Position numbers and translations under genes: made by a program. Positions 14,357 through 19,888 of a DNA stretch of 24,985 nucleotides are shown in pieces. Each line of letters starts with the position of its first letter. Positions within the stretch are counted from its first letter, which is position 1. Below the pieces are notes generated by a model. That model had not been told where the DNA came from. It searched no databases and was given only the letters and a program-made list of their open reading frames with translations. This DNA comes from a virus: the IMG/VR virus record IMGVR_UViG_3300030049_000063, positions 1 to 24,985 of that record. One strand, 5' to 3'.

Positions 14357-15169
14357 ATGACCATTCCATCAGGAATTTTACAAAGAAAAGCCGTACAACC
14401 ACCAAAGAAAACCTATAGTAACATCCCACTTCGATCAAGCGCTAAAAAAGAAAATCAATCATCTGATGACAGTTCATCATCAGATGATCATCGGACAAAC
14501 GAAGATAAAAAATCCCAGCCTGATAAAAAAACATCTGATGTTAAATCACCATCGGATGAGGATCTACTTAATTTTACAGATTTAAAAACAAAGAACCAAA
14601 TAGATGAGGATGCTACTTCTAATTTAATTAACCAAAACATAACATCATCCGATGATATAATACCATCAGATGATGATCGCTCACTTAATCAGCCTTCCTA
14701 TATAAATAGTAGTAAATCCAACTTACAAGACTCAAAAGTTTCTCAGCCATTATTAGATAAACCTATCCTGTCTTTATCAACTCCTACAATAAACCTTAAT
14801 AAAGACACGTGTAAAATATCATCTAATGATGATTTACAATTAGATGATATTTTATCATCAGATGCTATTTCAATAACAAATAATTCCATCCCTAAACTAA
14901 TAAAAAAAATAACATTCCATGGGTTCTCCCTAAGAGAGGTAAGGATTATTAATTTTATCTTTAGCATTTGTTACCCTAAGCTATTTACCCCTAAGAAAAT
15001 ATCCTTATCAGAGTTCTTTACTATTCCTGGAGTAGATAAGTCAGTTTTTTACAAAACTATAAATCCTCTAATTGAATCTGGTGTCATTATTAAAATTGAA
15101 ACTAAAGTAGAAGACGGATTAAGGCAAGAATCTAACCTTTACTCTTTAAAAGAGTCATTCTTTACTTAA
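14357..15169 (+). CDS. Putative ParA partner (centromere-binding protein), SSDD-repeat, C-terminal winged-helix-like
   Basis: A 270-residue protein directly after parA. It lacks the ParB/Srx nuclease-like motifs and is not a ParB I recognise. Residues 1-170 are disordered and rich in Ser/Asp/Lys/Asn. They contain recurring SSDD-type tetrapeptides at residues 35, 41, 59, 65, 97, 103, 155 and 167, each encoded by a TCATCNGATGA-like palindrome. Residues ~178-265 ('FHGFSLREVRIINFIFSICY', 'ISLSEFFTIPGVDKSVFYKTINPLIESGVI') look like a winged helix-turn-helix. By position it should bind the centromere and stimulate ParA. The N-terminus may contact ParA. Family membership is unknown to me. Confidence 0.68.
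   Translation: MTIPSGILQRKAVQPPKKTYSNIPLRSSAKKENQSSDDSSSSDDHRTNEDKKSQPDKKTSDVKSPSDEDLLNFTDLKTKNQIDEDATSNLINQNITSSDDIIPSDDDRSLNQPSYINSSKSNLQDSKVSQPLLDKPILSLSTPTINLNKDTCKISSNDDLQLDDILSSDAISITNNSIPKLIKKITFHGFSLREVRIINFIFSICYPKLFTPKKISLSEFFTIPGVDKSVFYKTINPLIESGVIIKIETKVEDGLRQESNLYSLKESFFT
14459..14865. repeat. TCATCNGATGA palindrome array inside the ParA-partner gene
   Basis: Copies at 14459 (TCATCTGATGA), 14477 (TCATCAGATGA), 14531 (ACATCTGATGT), 14549 (CCATCGGATGA), 14645 (TCATCCGATGA), 14663 (CCATCAGATGA), 14819 (TCATCTAATGA), 14837 (degenerate, half site AGATGA) and 14855 (TCATCAGATGC). They form groups with members exactly 18 bp apart. The central base varies, and most other positions keep the dyad. 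All are in codon phase and encode Ser/Pro/Thr-Ser-Asp/Asn-Asp or close variants. Confidence 0.65.
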
Positions 15170-15232
15170 TAAAACAAAATCAAAATAGTAGTTGCCTTTT
15201 TCAAGTTATCCGTAAATTTGTCAAAATTACTA

Positions 15233-15270
15233 TTTCGTAAGTGCAGTTAAAACTTTCTCGTAAGTGCAGT
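15233..15270 (-). repeat. Two iterons in inverted orientation
   Basis: TTTCGTAAGTGCAGT (15233-15247) and TTTCTCGTAAGTGCAGT (15254-15270) are reverse complements of the main iteron, with the CTTACG variant. Placed away from the main cluster, they could serve initiator handcuffing or copy control. Confidence 0.75.
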
Positions 15271-15442
15271 AGTCTATGTCTTTTAGTTAAAGTTGCTTTT
15301 TAACGTACAAACAAAGTTAGTGTGATTGGTAATTAAAAACGGTAAAATCATTTTTTAACAACTTTTAGCAACCTTATTCAGAATTCATCTCAGTAAGAAT
15401 CTCACTTATCATTAAGGTTCACTTATATTGAATTATCCACTA

Positions 15443-15459
15443 ACTGCACCTACGAGAAA
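15443..15459 (+). repeat. Isolated iteron
   Basis: ACTGCACCTACGAGAAA, an exact consensus copy. The sequence TTATCCACT at 15433-15441 just upstream is a one-mismatch DnaA box. Confidence 0.75.
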
Positions 15460-15653
15460 GAAAAAAACTCTTTTTTATTAACGTTTTAGACAGTCCAGTG
15501 TATTCTCATAAAGTAATGAAACAAGACTCGAAATGGCCTGTTAGATTATTTTTTGTGTGCAAAGATTATTTAAATGGGTTTATAGCCCACCACCAACAAG
15601 CACAAACAGTAGAATTATATAATTCACTTATTCGTTCTTTTACTAGCCAGACA

Positions 15654-15670
15654 ACTGCACCTACGAGAAA
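15654..15670 (+). repeat. Isolated iteron
   Basis: A second exact consensus copy, ACTGCACCTACGAGAAA, 44 bases before the main cluster. Confidence 0.75.
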
Positions 15671-15713
15671 TAAATTAACAAAAGTAATAGCGCTGCTATC
15701 TTTTTTTCTCCCA

Positions 15714-15911
15714 ACTGCACCTACGAAACAATCCACTGCACTTACAAGAAAGTTTTCTACGCTTAACACTGCACCTACGAGAAATTTCACTGCACCTACG
15801 AGAAAAAGTTATCCACATACTGTTTTCCTCACTGCACTTACAAGAAAATCCACTGCACCTACGAAACAATCCACTGCACCTACGAGAAATTTTCACTGCA
15901 CCTACGAGAAA
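15714..15911 (+). repeat. Main iteron cluster (eight direct copies)
   Basis: Copies start at 15714, 15735, 15768, 15789, 15831, 15852, 15873 and 15895, mostly 21-22 bp apart, about two helical turns, so that initiator monomers bind one face. The consensus is ACTGCACCTACGAGAAA, with variants CTTACAAGAAA (15735, 15831) and CCTACGAAACA (15714, 15852). The two variants occur side by side in a repeated order, suggesting block duplication of part of the array. Confidence 0.88.
15809..15817 (+). promoter_or_regulatory. DnaA box
   Basis: TTATCCACA, an exact DnaA-box sequence, sits in the gap between iterons of the main cluster. Confidence 0.7.
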
Positions 15912-15944
15912 GCGCGACTATTGAAATTTTTAGTGTTTTTCAAG

Positions 15945-15953
15945 TTATCCACA
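15945..15953 (+). promoter_or_regulatory. DnaA box
   Basis: A second exact TTATCCACA, 33 bases after the last iteron and next to AT-rich DNA. It supports DnaA-assisted opening at this end of the origin. Confidence 0.7.
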
Positions 15954-15963
15954 ATTTTAGGCA

Positions 15964-15991
15964 TTGGTATGTATGTATGTGTTTTTATAAA
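15964..15991 (+). promoter_or_regulatory. Possible promoter of the replication initiator gene
   Basis: TTGGTA (15964-15969) and TATAAA (15986-15991) are 16 bases apart, a fair sigma-70 match located between the iterons and the initiator start. A short run of GTAT repeats fills the spacer. Placement close to iterons would allow autorepression. Confidence 0.4.
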
Positions 15992-16074
15992 AGAAGATCT
16001 TTTAATACAAACAACAAACAATTTCCGAAACAGTTTTTTCACAAATCGTTAATACCCAGGAAGGGGTTACTTTC

Positions 16075-17673
16075 ATGGCAGATCTTAAGCAACCGTTTAC
16101 TCTAACAATGCAGGAACTAAACGAACCTGAAAAGAATACTCACCCTGCATTTTTAGAACGACAAAATGATCTTCGACTTCGCCCATTTTTTCTTGTTGAA
16201 GCTAACCTAGCAAGTCTTCCTTGGGTTGATTTTGATCGAAACCATAGGAACGGTAAAAGCGATGGGCATGTTTTTAGATATCAAGAAATAGTGGATGGCA
16301 CGATACTGACTTGTACAGTTACTGTTGCAATGCCAAAGGTAGTTCGAAATGGCGAGCTAGTTCAAGACACATTACCAACTCAATTTGATCATGATGTATA
16401 TTTTTGCATTACTGATTTATGGGATGAACAAGGTCGTCCCGCTGATGGTGTTGTTTTTTTTAGGGTAGGGGATATATGTAAAAGACTTCAGATTAATACA
16501 GATTCTGGAAAAAACTATGAAATGGTTAAATCAGCTATTAATCGACTATCTCGTGTTGTTATTACTTCTCAAAATGCATTTTACAGCGCAGACGAGAATA
16601 CTCGAATTGAAGCAGTAATTGACTTAATGAAGTCAGTAACGGTAACAAATCAAAAGAGGAAAATTGATTTAGTAAAGGTAGAGCTTTCAGCTAAAGTATT
16701 AGCAAATCTTAATAAAAATCATACAGCAAAAATTAATCGAGTAATGTACCAACGATTAGAACATGGCTTTTCAAAGCGTCTTTTTAATCTTGTAACCACT
16801 CGTGAACAAATTAACAAAGAGCGTGGGGTTTTTGATTTCGAATTATTTAATCTTGCTGAAATTCTACCGATTAAGGGAGCTAAGTACGTTAGTGAAATAA
16901 AAAATAGGCTACGCCGCGCAGTTAAAGAACTACAAACAAAAAATATATTTTTTTGTGAATTTATTCGACAGTCTAAGAATCACGAAGTATTGAGACTTAT
17001 ACCAGTAGAAAAATCAGTTGAGCTGATTGGATCAGATTCTGTTTTACGTTTCACTGGTATGATCTACGAAATATATGGGAAATCGATTGAGGATATTCTT
17101 CAGGTTCCAAACCAGGCGATTTTTCAATATCTTAAGAAAAACACAAGAGTAATTGAACTTGAAGGTGTTCAATATAGTTGGATATTTCATGCTTTGCACG
17201 TTCTTACTCATCAAAAATTAATTGGAAAATGGGAAGTAAGAAATTTAGGTGCAGCAATTCGTAACACATTAAAACAAGAAGAAATAGATATACCGTTAGG
17301 AATAGGATGGAAACCACTTCATATTATGCAGCAGGAGCTTTTAACTAAAATAAAAGTACAACCTGTTTTAGTAAGTAAGACTGAAGCAACATTTCAACAG
17401 TTAACTGAAATAGAAAAAATGGCTGAAAACTATTTAAACAAACTGCATAAAGATCAATTTGATATATATTTCAAAAATGTTTGCTTAGAAAAGCCTTTCT
17501 TAAAAACTATGAAAATAGAAGCAATGAAGTCAAATACTATACGTGGAAGCATTAAGGAGTTAATCACTAAAGATATTATTAATAGCAATCATATTAAATT
17601 AAAAGATGATGATTTTATGATTAATCCTAATTTAATTGAAAATATTAAATCAGAAAATAACAAAGAGACTTAA
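16075..17673 (+). CDS. Plasmid replication initiator protein (Rep, RPA/Rep_3-like)
   Basis: A 532-residue protein with AGGAAGGGG upstream of the ATG and immediately after the iteron origin. The region of residues ~30-270 has the initiator pattern: an early 'FFLVEANLASLPWVDF', 'FDHDVYFCITDLWDEQG', 'VFFRVGDICKRLQINTDSGKNYEMVKSAINRLSRVVI', 'LVKVELSAKVLANL', and 'MYQRLEHGFSKRLFNLV', as seen in replication initiator protein A-type proteins built of paired winged helices. The protein is expected to bind the iterons and recruit DnaA and helicase. The C-terminal ~200 residues are helical and Lys/Asn-rich without a recognised domain. Confidence 0.85.
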   Translation: MADLKQPFTLTMQELNEPEKNTHPAFLERQNDLRLRPFFLVEANLASLPWVDFDRNHRNGKSDGHVFRYQEIVDGTILTCTVTVAMPKVVRNGELVQDTLPTQFDHDVYFCITDLWDEQGRPADGVVFFRVGDICKRLQINTDSGKNYEMVKSAINRLSRVVITSQNAFYSADENTRIEAVIDLMKSVTVTNQKRKIDLVKVELSAKVLANLNKNHTAKINRVMYQRLEHGFSKRLFNLVTTREQINKERGVFDFELFNLAEILPIKGAKYVSEIKNRLRRAVKELQTKNIFFCEFIRQSKNHEVLRLIPVEKSVELIGSDSVLRFTGMIYEIYGKSIEDILQVPNQAIFQYLKKNTRVIELEGVQYSWIFHALHVLTHQKLIGKWEVRNLGAAIRNTLKQEEIDIPLGIGWKPLHIMQQELLTKIKVQPVLVSKTEATFQQLTEIEKMAENYLNKLHKDQFDIYFKNVCLEKPFLKTMKIEAMKSNTIRGSIKELITKDIINSNHIKLKDDDFMINPNLIENIKSENNKET

Positions 17674-17699
17674 ATTGAAAATTCAGTCTAGGGGGCCAC

Positions 17700-18515
17700 A
17701 TGGACAGGGAAGATCCAAAAGAAAAGAAGCGCGAACGCAATAAAATTAACTATCTCCAAAATAAACCTGAGCTTTTAAGTCGCGCTAAGACGAGATACCA
17801 CGAAAAAAAATTTAATCAACCTGATCAGCTGATAATACCATTTCCTATACGCACACAAACGCCAAATAATAAACGAACGAAGCATAGGCAAAGGTTGCCC
17901 ACTGTAAAATTTCTAAATTCAATTCTTGAGCCTTTTCTGTTCGCCTCGTTGATTATTGTCTCAACCTATTTTTTAATGCGAGAAACCGTTCACTTTCTGA
18001 GTGCAACAGATACGACAGGAGCAGCCTGGTTGAAAGCGATACTAGGGGAGGGGATAGTTCTTGCGCTTTCTTGGGTTCGAGTCCAAGGGATCAAAATGCA
18101 GATTTGGCGAGTCGTGTTGTTGATCGCTTTGTTCTGTTACAACGGTTGGGCGATTGTTGGAGGAGTCTGGACGCAAGGCATGCAAAAATCTACAGCGGCA
18201 ATAGTCATACGTCAGGAAGTCGAAGAATTAAAACGACAGATTGAGCAAAAGGAAATTTTACGCGCTGAGTATCACGATTCAGGTTACGTCACCCTTTCTC
18301 GAAAATACGAGCGTGAAATAGCTGCGCTGCGAAATGAATTAAACCTTGCTCGTGCTGAAATGCTTAAAACTCCGGCTGAAAGTCTGAAAATTAACTTTTT
18401 CAGCTTCGCATTTTTCAGACTCCTCGTCATGTTATCAAATTCTTTTCTCGTTACATATTTTTCAGCCTTTTTAAAAGCGAAACCTGCTCCAGTCCTGCGC
18501 CTTGTGCATGGCTGA
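17700..18515 (+). CDS. Four-span membrane protein with central coiled coil, unknown function
   Basis: A 271-residue protein starting 26 bases after the initiator stop, with AGGGGG before the ATG. The N-terminal ~70 residues are very basic and Gln/Asn-rich. Hydrophobic spans follow at about 74-94 ('PFLFASLIIVSTYFLM'), 108-127, 131-155 ('VVLLIALFCYNGWAIVGGVW') and 230-255. Between spans 3 and 4 lies a charged coiled coil ('EVEELKRQIEQKEILRAEY', 'YEREIAALRNELNLARAEM'). No family is recognised. Linkage to the initiator gene suggests a plasmid maintenance or conjugation-related envelope role, which is inference. Confidence 0.65.
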   Translation: MDREDPKEKKRERNKINYLQNKPELLSRAKTRYHEKKFNQPDQLIIPFPIRTQTPNNKRTKHRQRLPTVKFLNSILEPFLFASLIIVSTYFLMRETVHFLSATDTTGAAWLKAILGEGIVLALSWVRVQGIKMQIWRVVLLIALFCYNGWAIVGGVWTQGMQKSTAAIVIRQEVEELKRQIEQKEILRAEYHDSGYVTLSRKYEREIAALRNELNLARAEMLKTPAESLKINFFSFAFFRLLVMLSNSFLVTYFSAFLKAKPAPVLRLVHG

Positions 18516-18570
18516 AAAATGCTGAAGGATTCTGAAAAATGGCTGAAAAAAGTTAGGTCAGGCTGAAAAA
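18396..18570. repeat. Cluster of CTGAAAAA octamers that switches orientation
   Basis: The octamer appears as TTTTTCAG at 18396, 18411 and 18458 and as CTGAAAAA at 18512, 18532, 18543 and 18563. The first three lie in the 3' end of the membrane-protein gene and the rest run across its stop codon into the gap. Facing copies could pair in RNA as a hairpin, acting as a terminator, or could be protein-binding sites. Confidence 0.45.
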
Positions 18571-18598
18571 TAGAAAAACTTCAAGGAAGGAGAACAAG

Positions 18599-19003
18599 AT
18601 GAGTATCGTAAGTACTTGCCAAGGACATTGTGGCCGCAGAGGAAATTTTCTTCATGGCTTTTGCTCAGAGTGCATCCAAAAATTTTGTAAGAGGTGCGGA
18701 AAAAAGATGGAAGAAATGACAGACCCATTATTTTGTCCTAACTGTATTGAAACTCGAAGCACTGAGAAACAGAACGTCGTGAGTGATTCCATTCCTGAGA
18801 TGATGCATATTTTTGATCCAGTCATTCTTGGATTGAGACGACAGCTTCGGCAACTTGAGGAAGAAAAGAGCGAACTCGTTTACACAAAGCAACGCGGCGC
18901 AGTAACTCTGCAAATAACGCTCATTAACCAGAAAATGAGGGATCTTCGAAACAAAATCAAAGTGAGACAGGCGGGAGAATCTCAATTGGAATGTAAGAGA
19001 TGA
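18599..19003 (+). CDS. Small zinc-ribbon/coiled-coil protein
   Basis: A 134-residue protein with a strong AAGGAAGGAG site. The first 50 residues hold Cys pairs: CQGHC (7-11), CSEC (22-25), CKRC (30-33) and CPNC (46-49), enough for two zinc-binding knuckles. Residues ~75-125 ('DPVILGLRRQLRQLEEEKSEL', 'LINQKMRDLRNKI') form a coiled coil. The fold suggests a nucleic-acid-binding or adaptor protein. I do not recognise a named family. A 114-base gap containing a hairpin separates it from the lysine-rich micro-gene. Confidence 0.68.
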   Translation: MSIVSTCQGHCGRRGNFLHGFCSECIQKFCKRCGKKMEEMTDPLFCPNCIETRSTEKQNVVSDSIPEMMHIFDPVILGLRRQLRQLEEEKSELVYTKQRGAVTLQITLINQKMRDLRNKIKVRQAGESQLECKR

Positions 19004-19058
19004 GAATTCTTTCTTCCTTTTCTGATTTAATCGGTTACTATGAATGCCTTGACTTAGG

Positions 19059-19093
19059 GGCCGCGGAATCTACTCTCACAAGTTTACGCGGCC
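19059..19093 (+). promoter_or_regulatory. GC hairpin upstream of the lysine-rich peptide/HU genes
   Basis: GGCCGCG (19059-19065) pairs with CGCGGCC (19087-19093) across a 21-base loop; G-T wobbles could lengthen the stem. It lies 13 bases before the AAGGAG of the micro-gene, so it may control translation or end the upstream transcript. No T-run follows. Confidence 0.35.
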
Positions 19094-19117
19094 TTTCAGT
19101 TATAAAAAGGAGCCTAC

Positions 19118-19189
19118 ATGGCAAAGAAAAAAGCAGCTAAAAAACCAGCAAAGAAAAAAGTCACTAAGAAAAAGGCAAAAAAGAAATAG
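19118..19189 (+). CDS. 23-residue lysine-rich, histone-H1-tail-like micro-protein
   Basis: A 24-codon gene, ATG to TAG, with AAGGAG at 19106-19111. The product is almost entirely Lys and Ala with one Pro and the repeats 'AAKKPAKKK' and 'VTKKKAKKK', the composition of histone H1 or HU C-terminal tails. It ends 13 bases before the HU gene. A good ribosome binding site, clean start and stop, and adjacency to HU argue for a real gene. It should neutralise DNA charge. Similar sequences usually appear as tails fused to larger nucleoid proteins; here it is free-standing. Confidence 0.6.
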   Translation: MAKKKAAKKPAKKKVTKKKAKKK

Positions 19190-19202
19190 GGCAGGGGGGA
19201 TT

Positions 19203-19481
19203 ATGAACAAATCAGAATTGATTGAAAAGATTGCAGAGAATAAGGAACTTTCAGAACTTAAGAAATCTCAAATAGAGCTGATGCTGAATGAGACTCTCAC
19301 GATTATAAAGAAGTCTGTGAAAAAGGAAGATATCACCCTCATTGGCTTTGGAACATTCTCCAAGAGCAAGCGTAAGGCAAGAATGGGCCGGAATCCTCAG
19401 ACTGGAAAAGAGCTGAAGATTCCAGCGGCAACAGTTCCAAAATTTAAGGCTGGTAGGGAATTTAAGGATTTGGTTCGATAA
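19203..19481 (+). CDS. HU-family nucleoid-associated DNA-binding protein
   Basis: A 92-residue protein of standard HU length. Typical elements are 'MNKSELIEKIAEN', 'DITLIGFGTFSKSKRKARMGRNPQTGKELKIPAATVPKFKAGREFKDLV', including the DNA-intercalating 'GRNPQTG' loop of the arms. It bends and compacts DNA and often assists plasmid origins and site-specific recombination. It is 13 bases downstream of the lysine-rich micro-gene, probably co-transcribed. Confidence 0.95.
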   Translation: MNKSELIEKIAENKELSELKKSQIELMLNETLTIIKKSVKKEDITLIGFGTFSKSKRKARMGRNPQTGKELKIPAATVPKFKAGREFKDLVR

Positions 19482-19492
19482 ATAGTATTTTA

Positions 19493-19510
19493 TTTTTTTT
19501 ATTAAAAAAA
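19493..19510. terminator. A/T hairpin between convergent genes
   Basis: A run of eight T followed by A-T-T and seven A forms a short A/T stem in the 50-base gap between the converging HU and receiver genes. It gives a T-run to transcripts from either side, but the stem is weak, so the terminator call is tentative. Confidence 0.35.
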
Positions 19511-19531
19511 TTTCCTTAATCTTGTTCGGAT

Positions 19532-19888
19532 TTAAATTATCAAAGATGAAAAAAATTTCTCATCCTCCCAGGGTGGGTTTTTATGGTTAATTATTTTAAT
19601 ATTTGTATTAATTCCGAATGTATTAAATGTTTGCATATTAGTGCAAAGAAAAATATATTTAAATCCTCTTTCTAATATACGAACTGCCTCATACTCACCA
19701 AGTTGGTTGTTATTAAGATTTCTATCTAAAAAAATCAAAGTATCTTTATCGTAAGTAGATGATTCATCTAAAAATTCATCAATTGTACGGTATGAATAAA
19801 AATGGATACCAAATTTTTCGGCGCTAATTTTCCATTCACGTCTAACAAGAATCATGTCATCAATTAAAACAGTTTTCTTAAGTTTCAT
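19532..19888 (-). CDS. Stand-alone response-regulator receiver domain
   Basis: A 118-residue protein consisting only of a receiver fold. Acidic pair Asp10-Asp11 in 'VLIDDM', phosphoacceptor Asp55 in 'LIFLDRNL', Thr83 in 'YIFLCTN' and Lys103 in 'NHKNPP' fit the conserved positions. There is no output domain. It overlaps the 3' end of the kinase gene by four bases and is last in the operon. A phosphate sink, a phosphorelay step or a protein-binding regulator are the usual roles. The glycine/proline pattern around the lysine is slightly atypical. Confidence 0.82.
   Translation of the reverse strand: MKLKKTVLIDDMILVRREWKISAEKFGIHFYSYRTIDEFLDESSTYDKDTLIFLDRNLNNNQLGEYEAVRILERGFKYIFLCTNMQTFNTFGINTNIKIINHKNPPWEDEKFFSSLII

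Larger units (their letters stand above)
15170..16074. other. Plasmid origin region (iterons, DnaA boxes, AT-rich DNA)
   Basis: This 905-base stretch has no credible gene. It contains twelve copies of a 15-17 bp iteron, two in inverted orientation at the left and ten direct copies, two exact DnaA boxes, and long A/T-rich segments suitable for unwinding. A replication initiator gene follows immediately. This is the standard layout of an iteron-controlled theta-replicating plasmid origin. The open frames across it on both strands are made of translated iterons and are not genes. Confidence 0.88.

Noticed and set aside
15714-15911. CRISPR-like array
   Set aside because: Units are 17 bp with 4-5 bp gaps in the main cluster; there are no spacer-sized unique sequences or cas genes. 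These are plasmid iterons.
15498-16052. 184-residue + strand frame full of 'TAPTRK' repeats across the origin
   Set aside because: The repeats are translated iterons; there is no ribosome binding site or domain, and - strand frames at 15566-15896 are the same artefact ('FSRRCS').
16296-16314. TGGCAC followed by TTGT, a possible second sigma-54 promoter inside the initiator gene
   Set aside because: The spacing between the two elements is too long and the -12 GC is missing.
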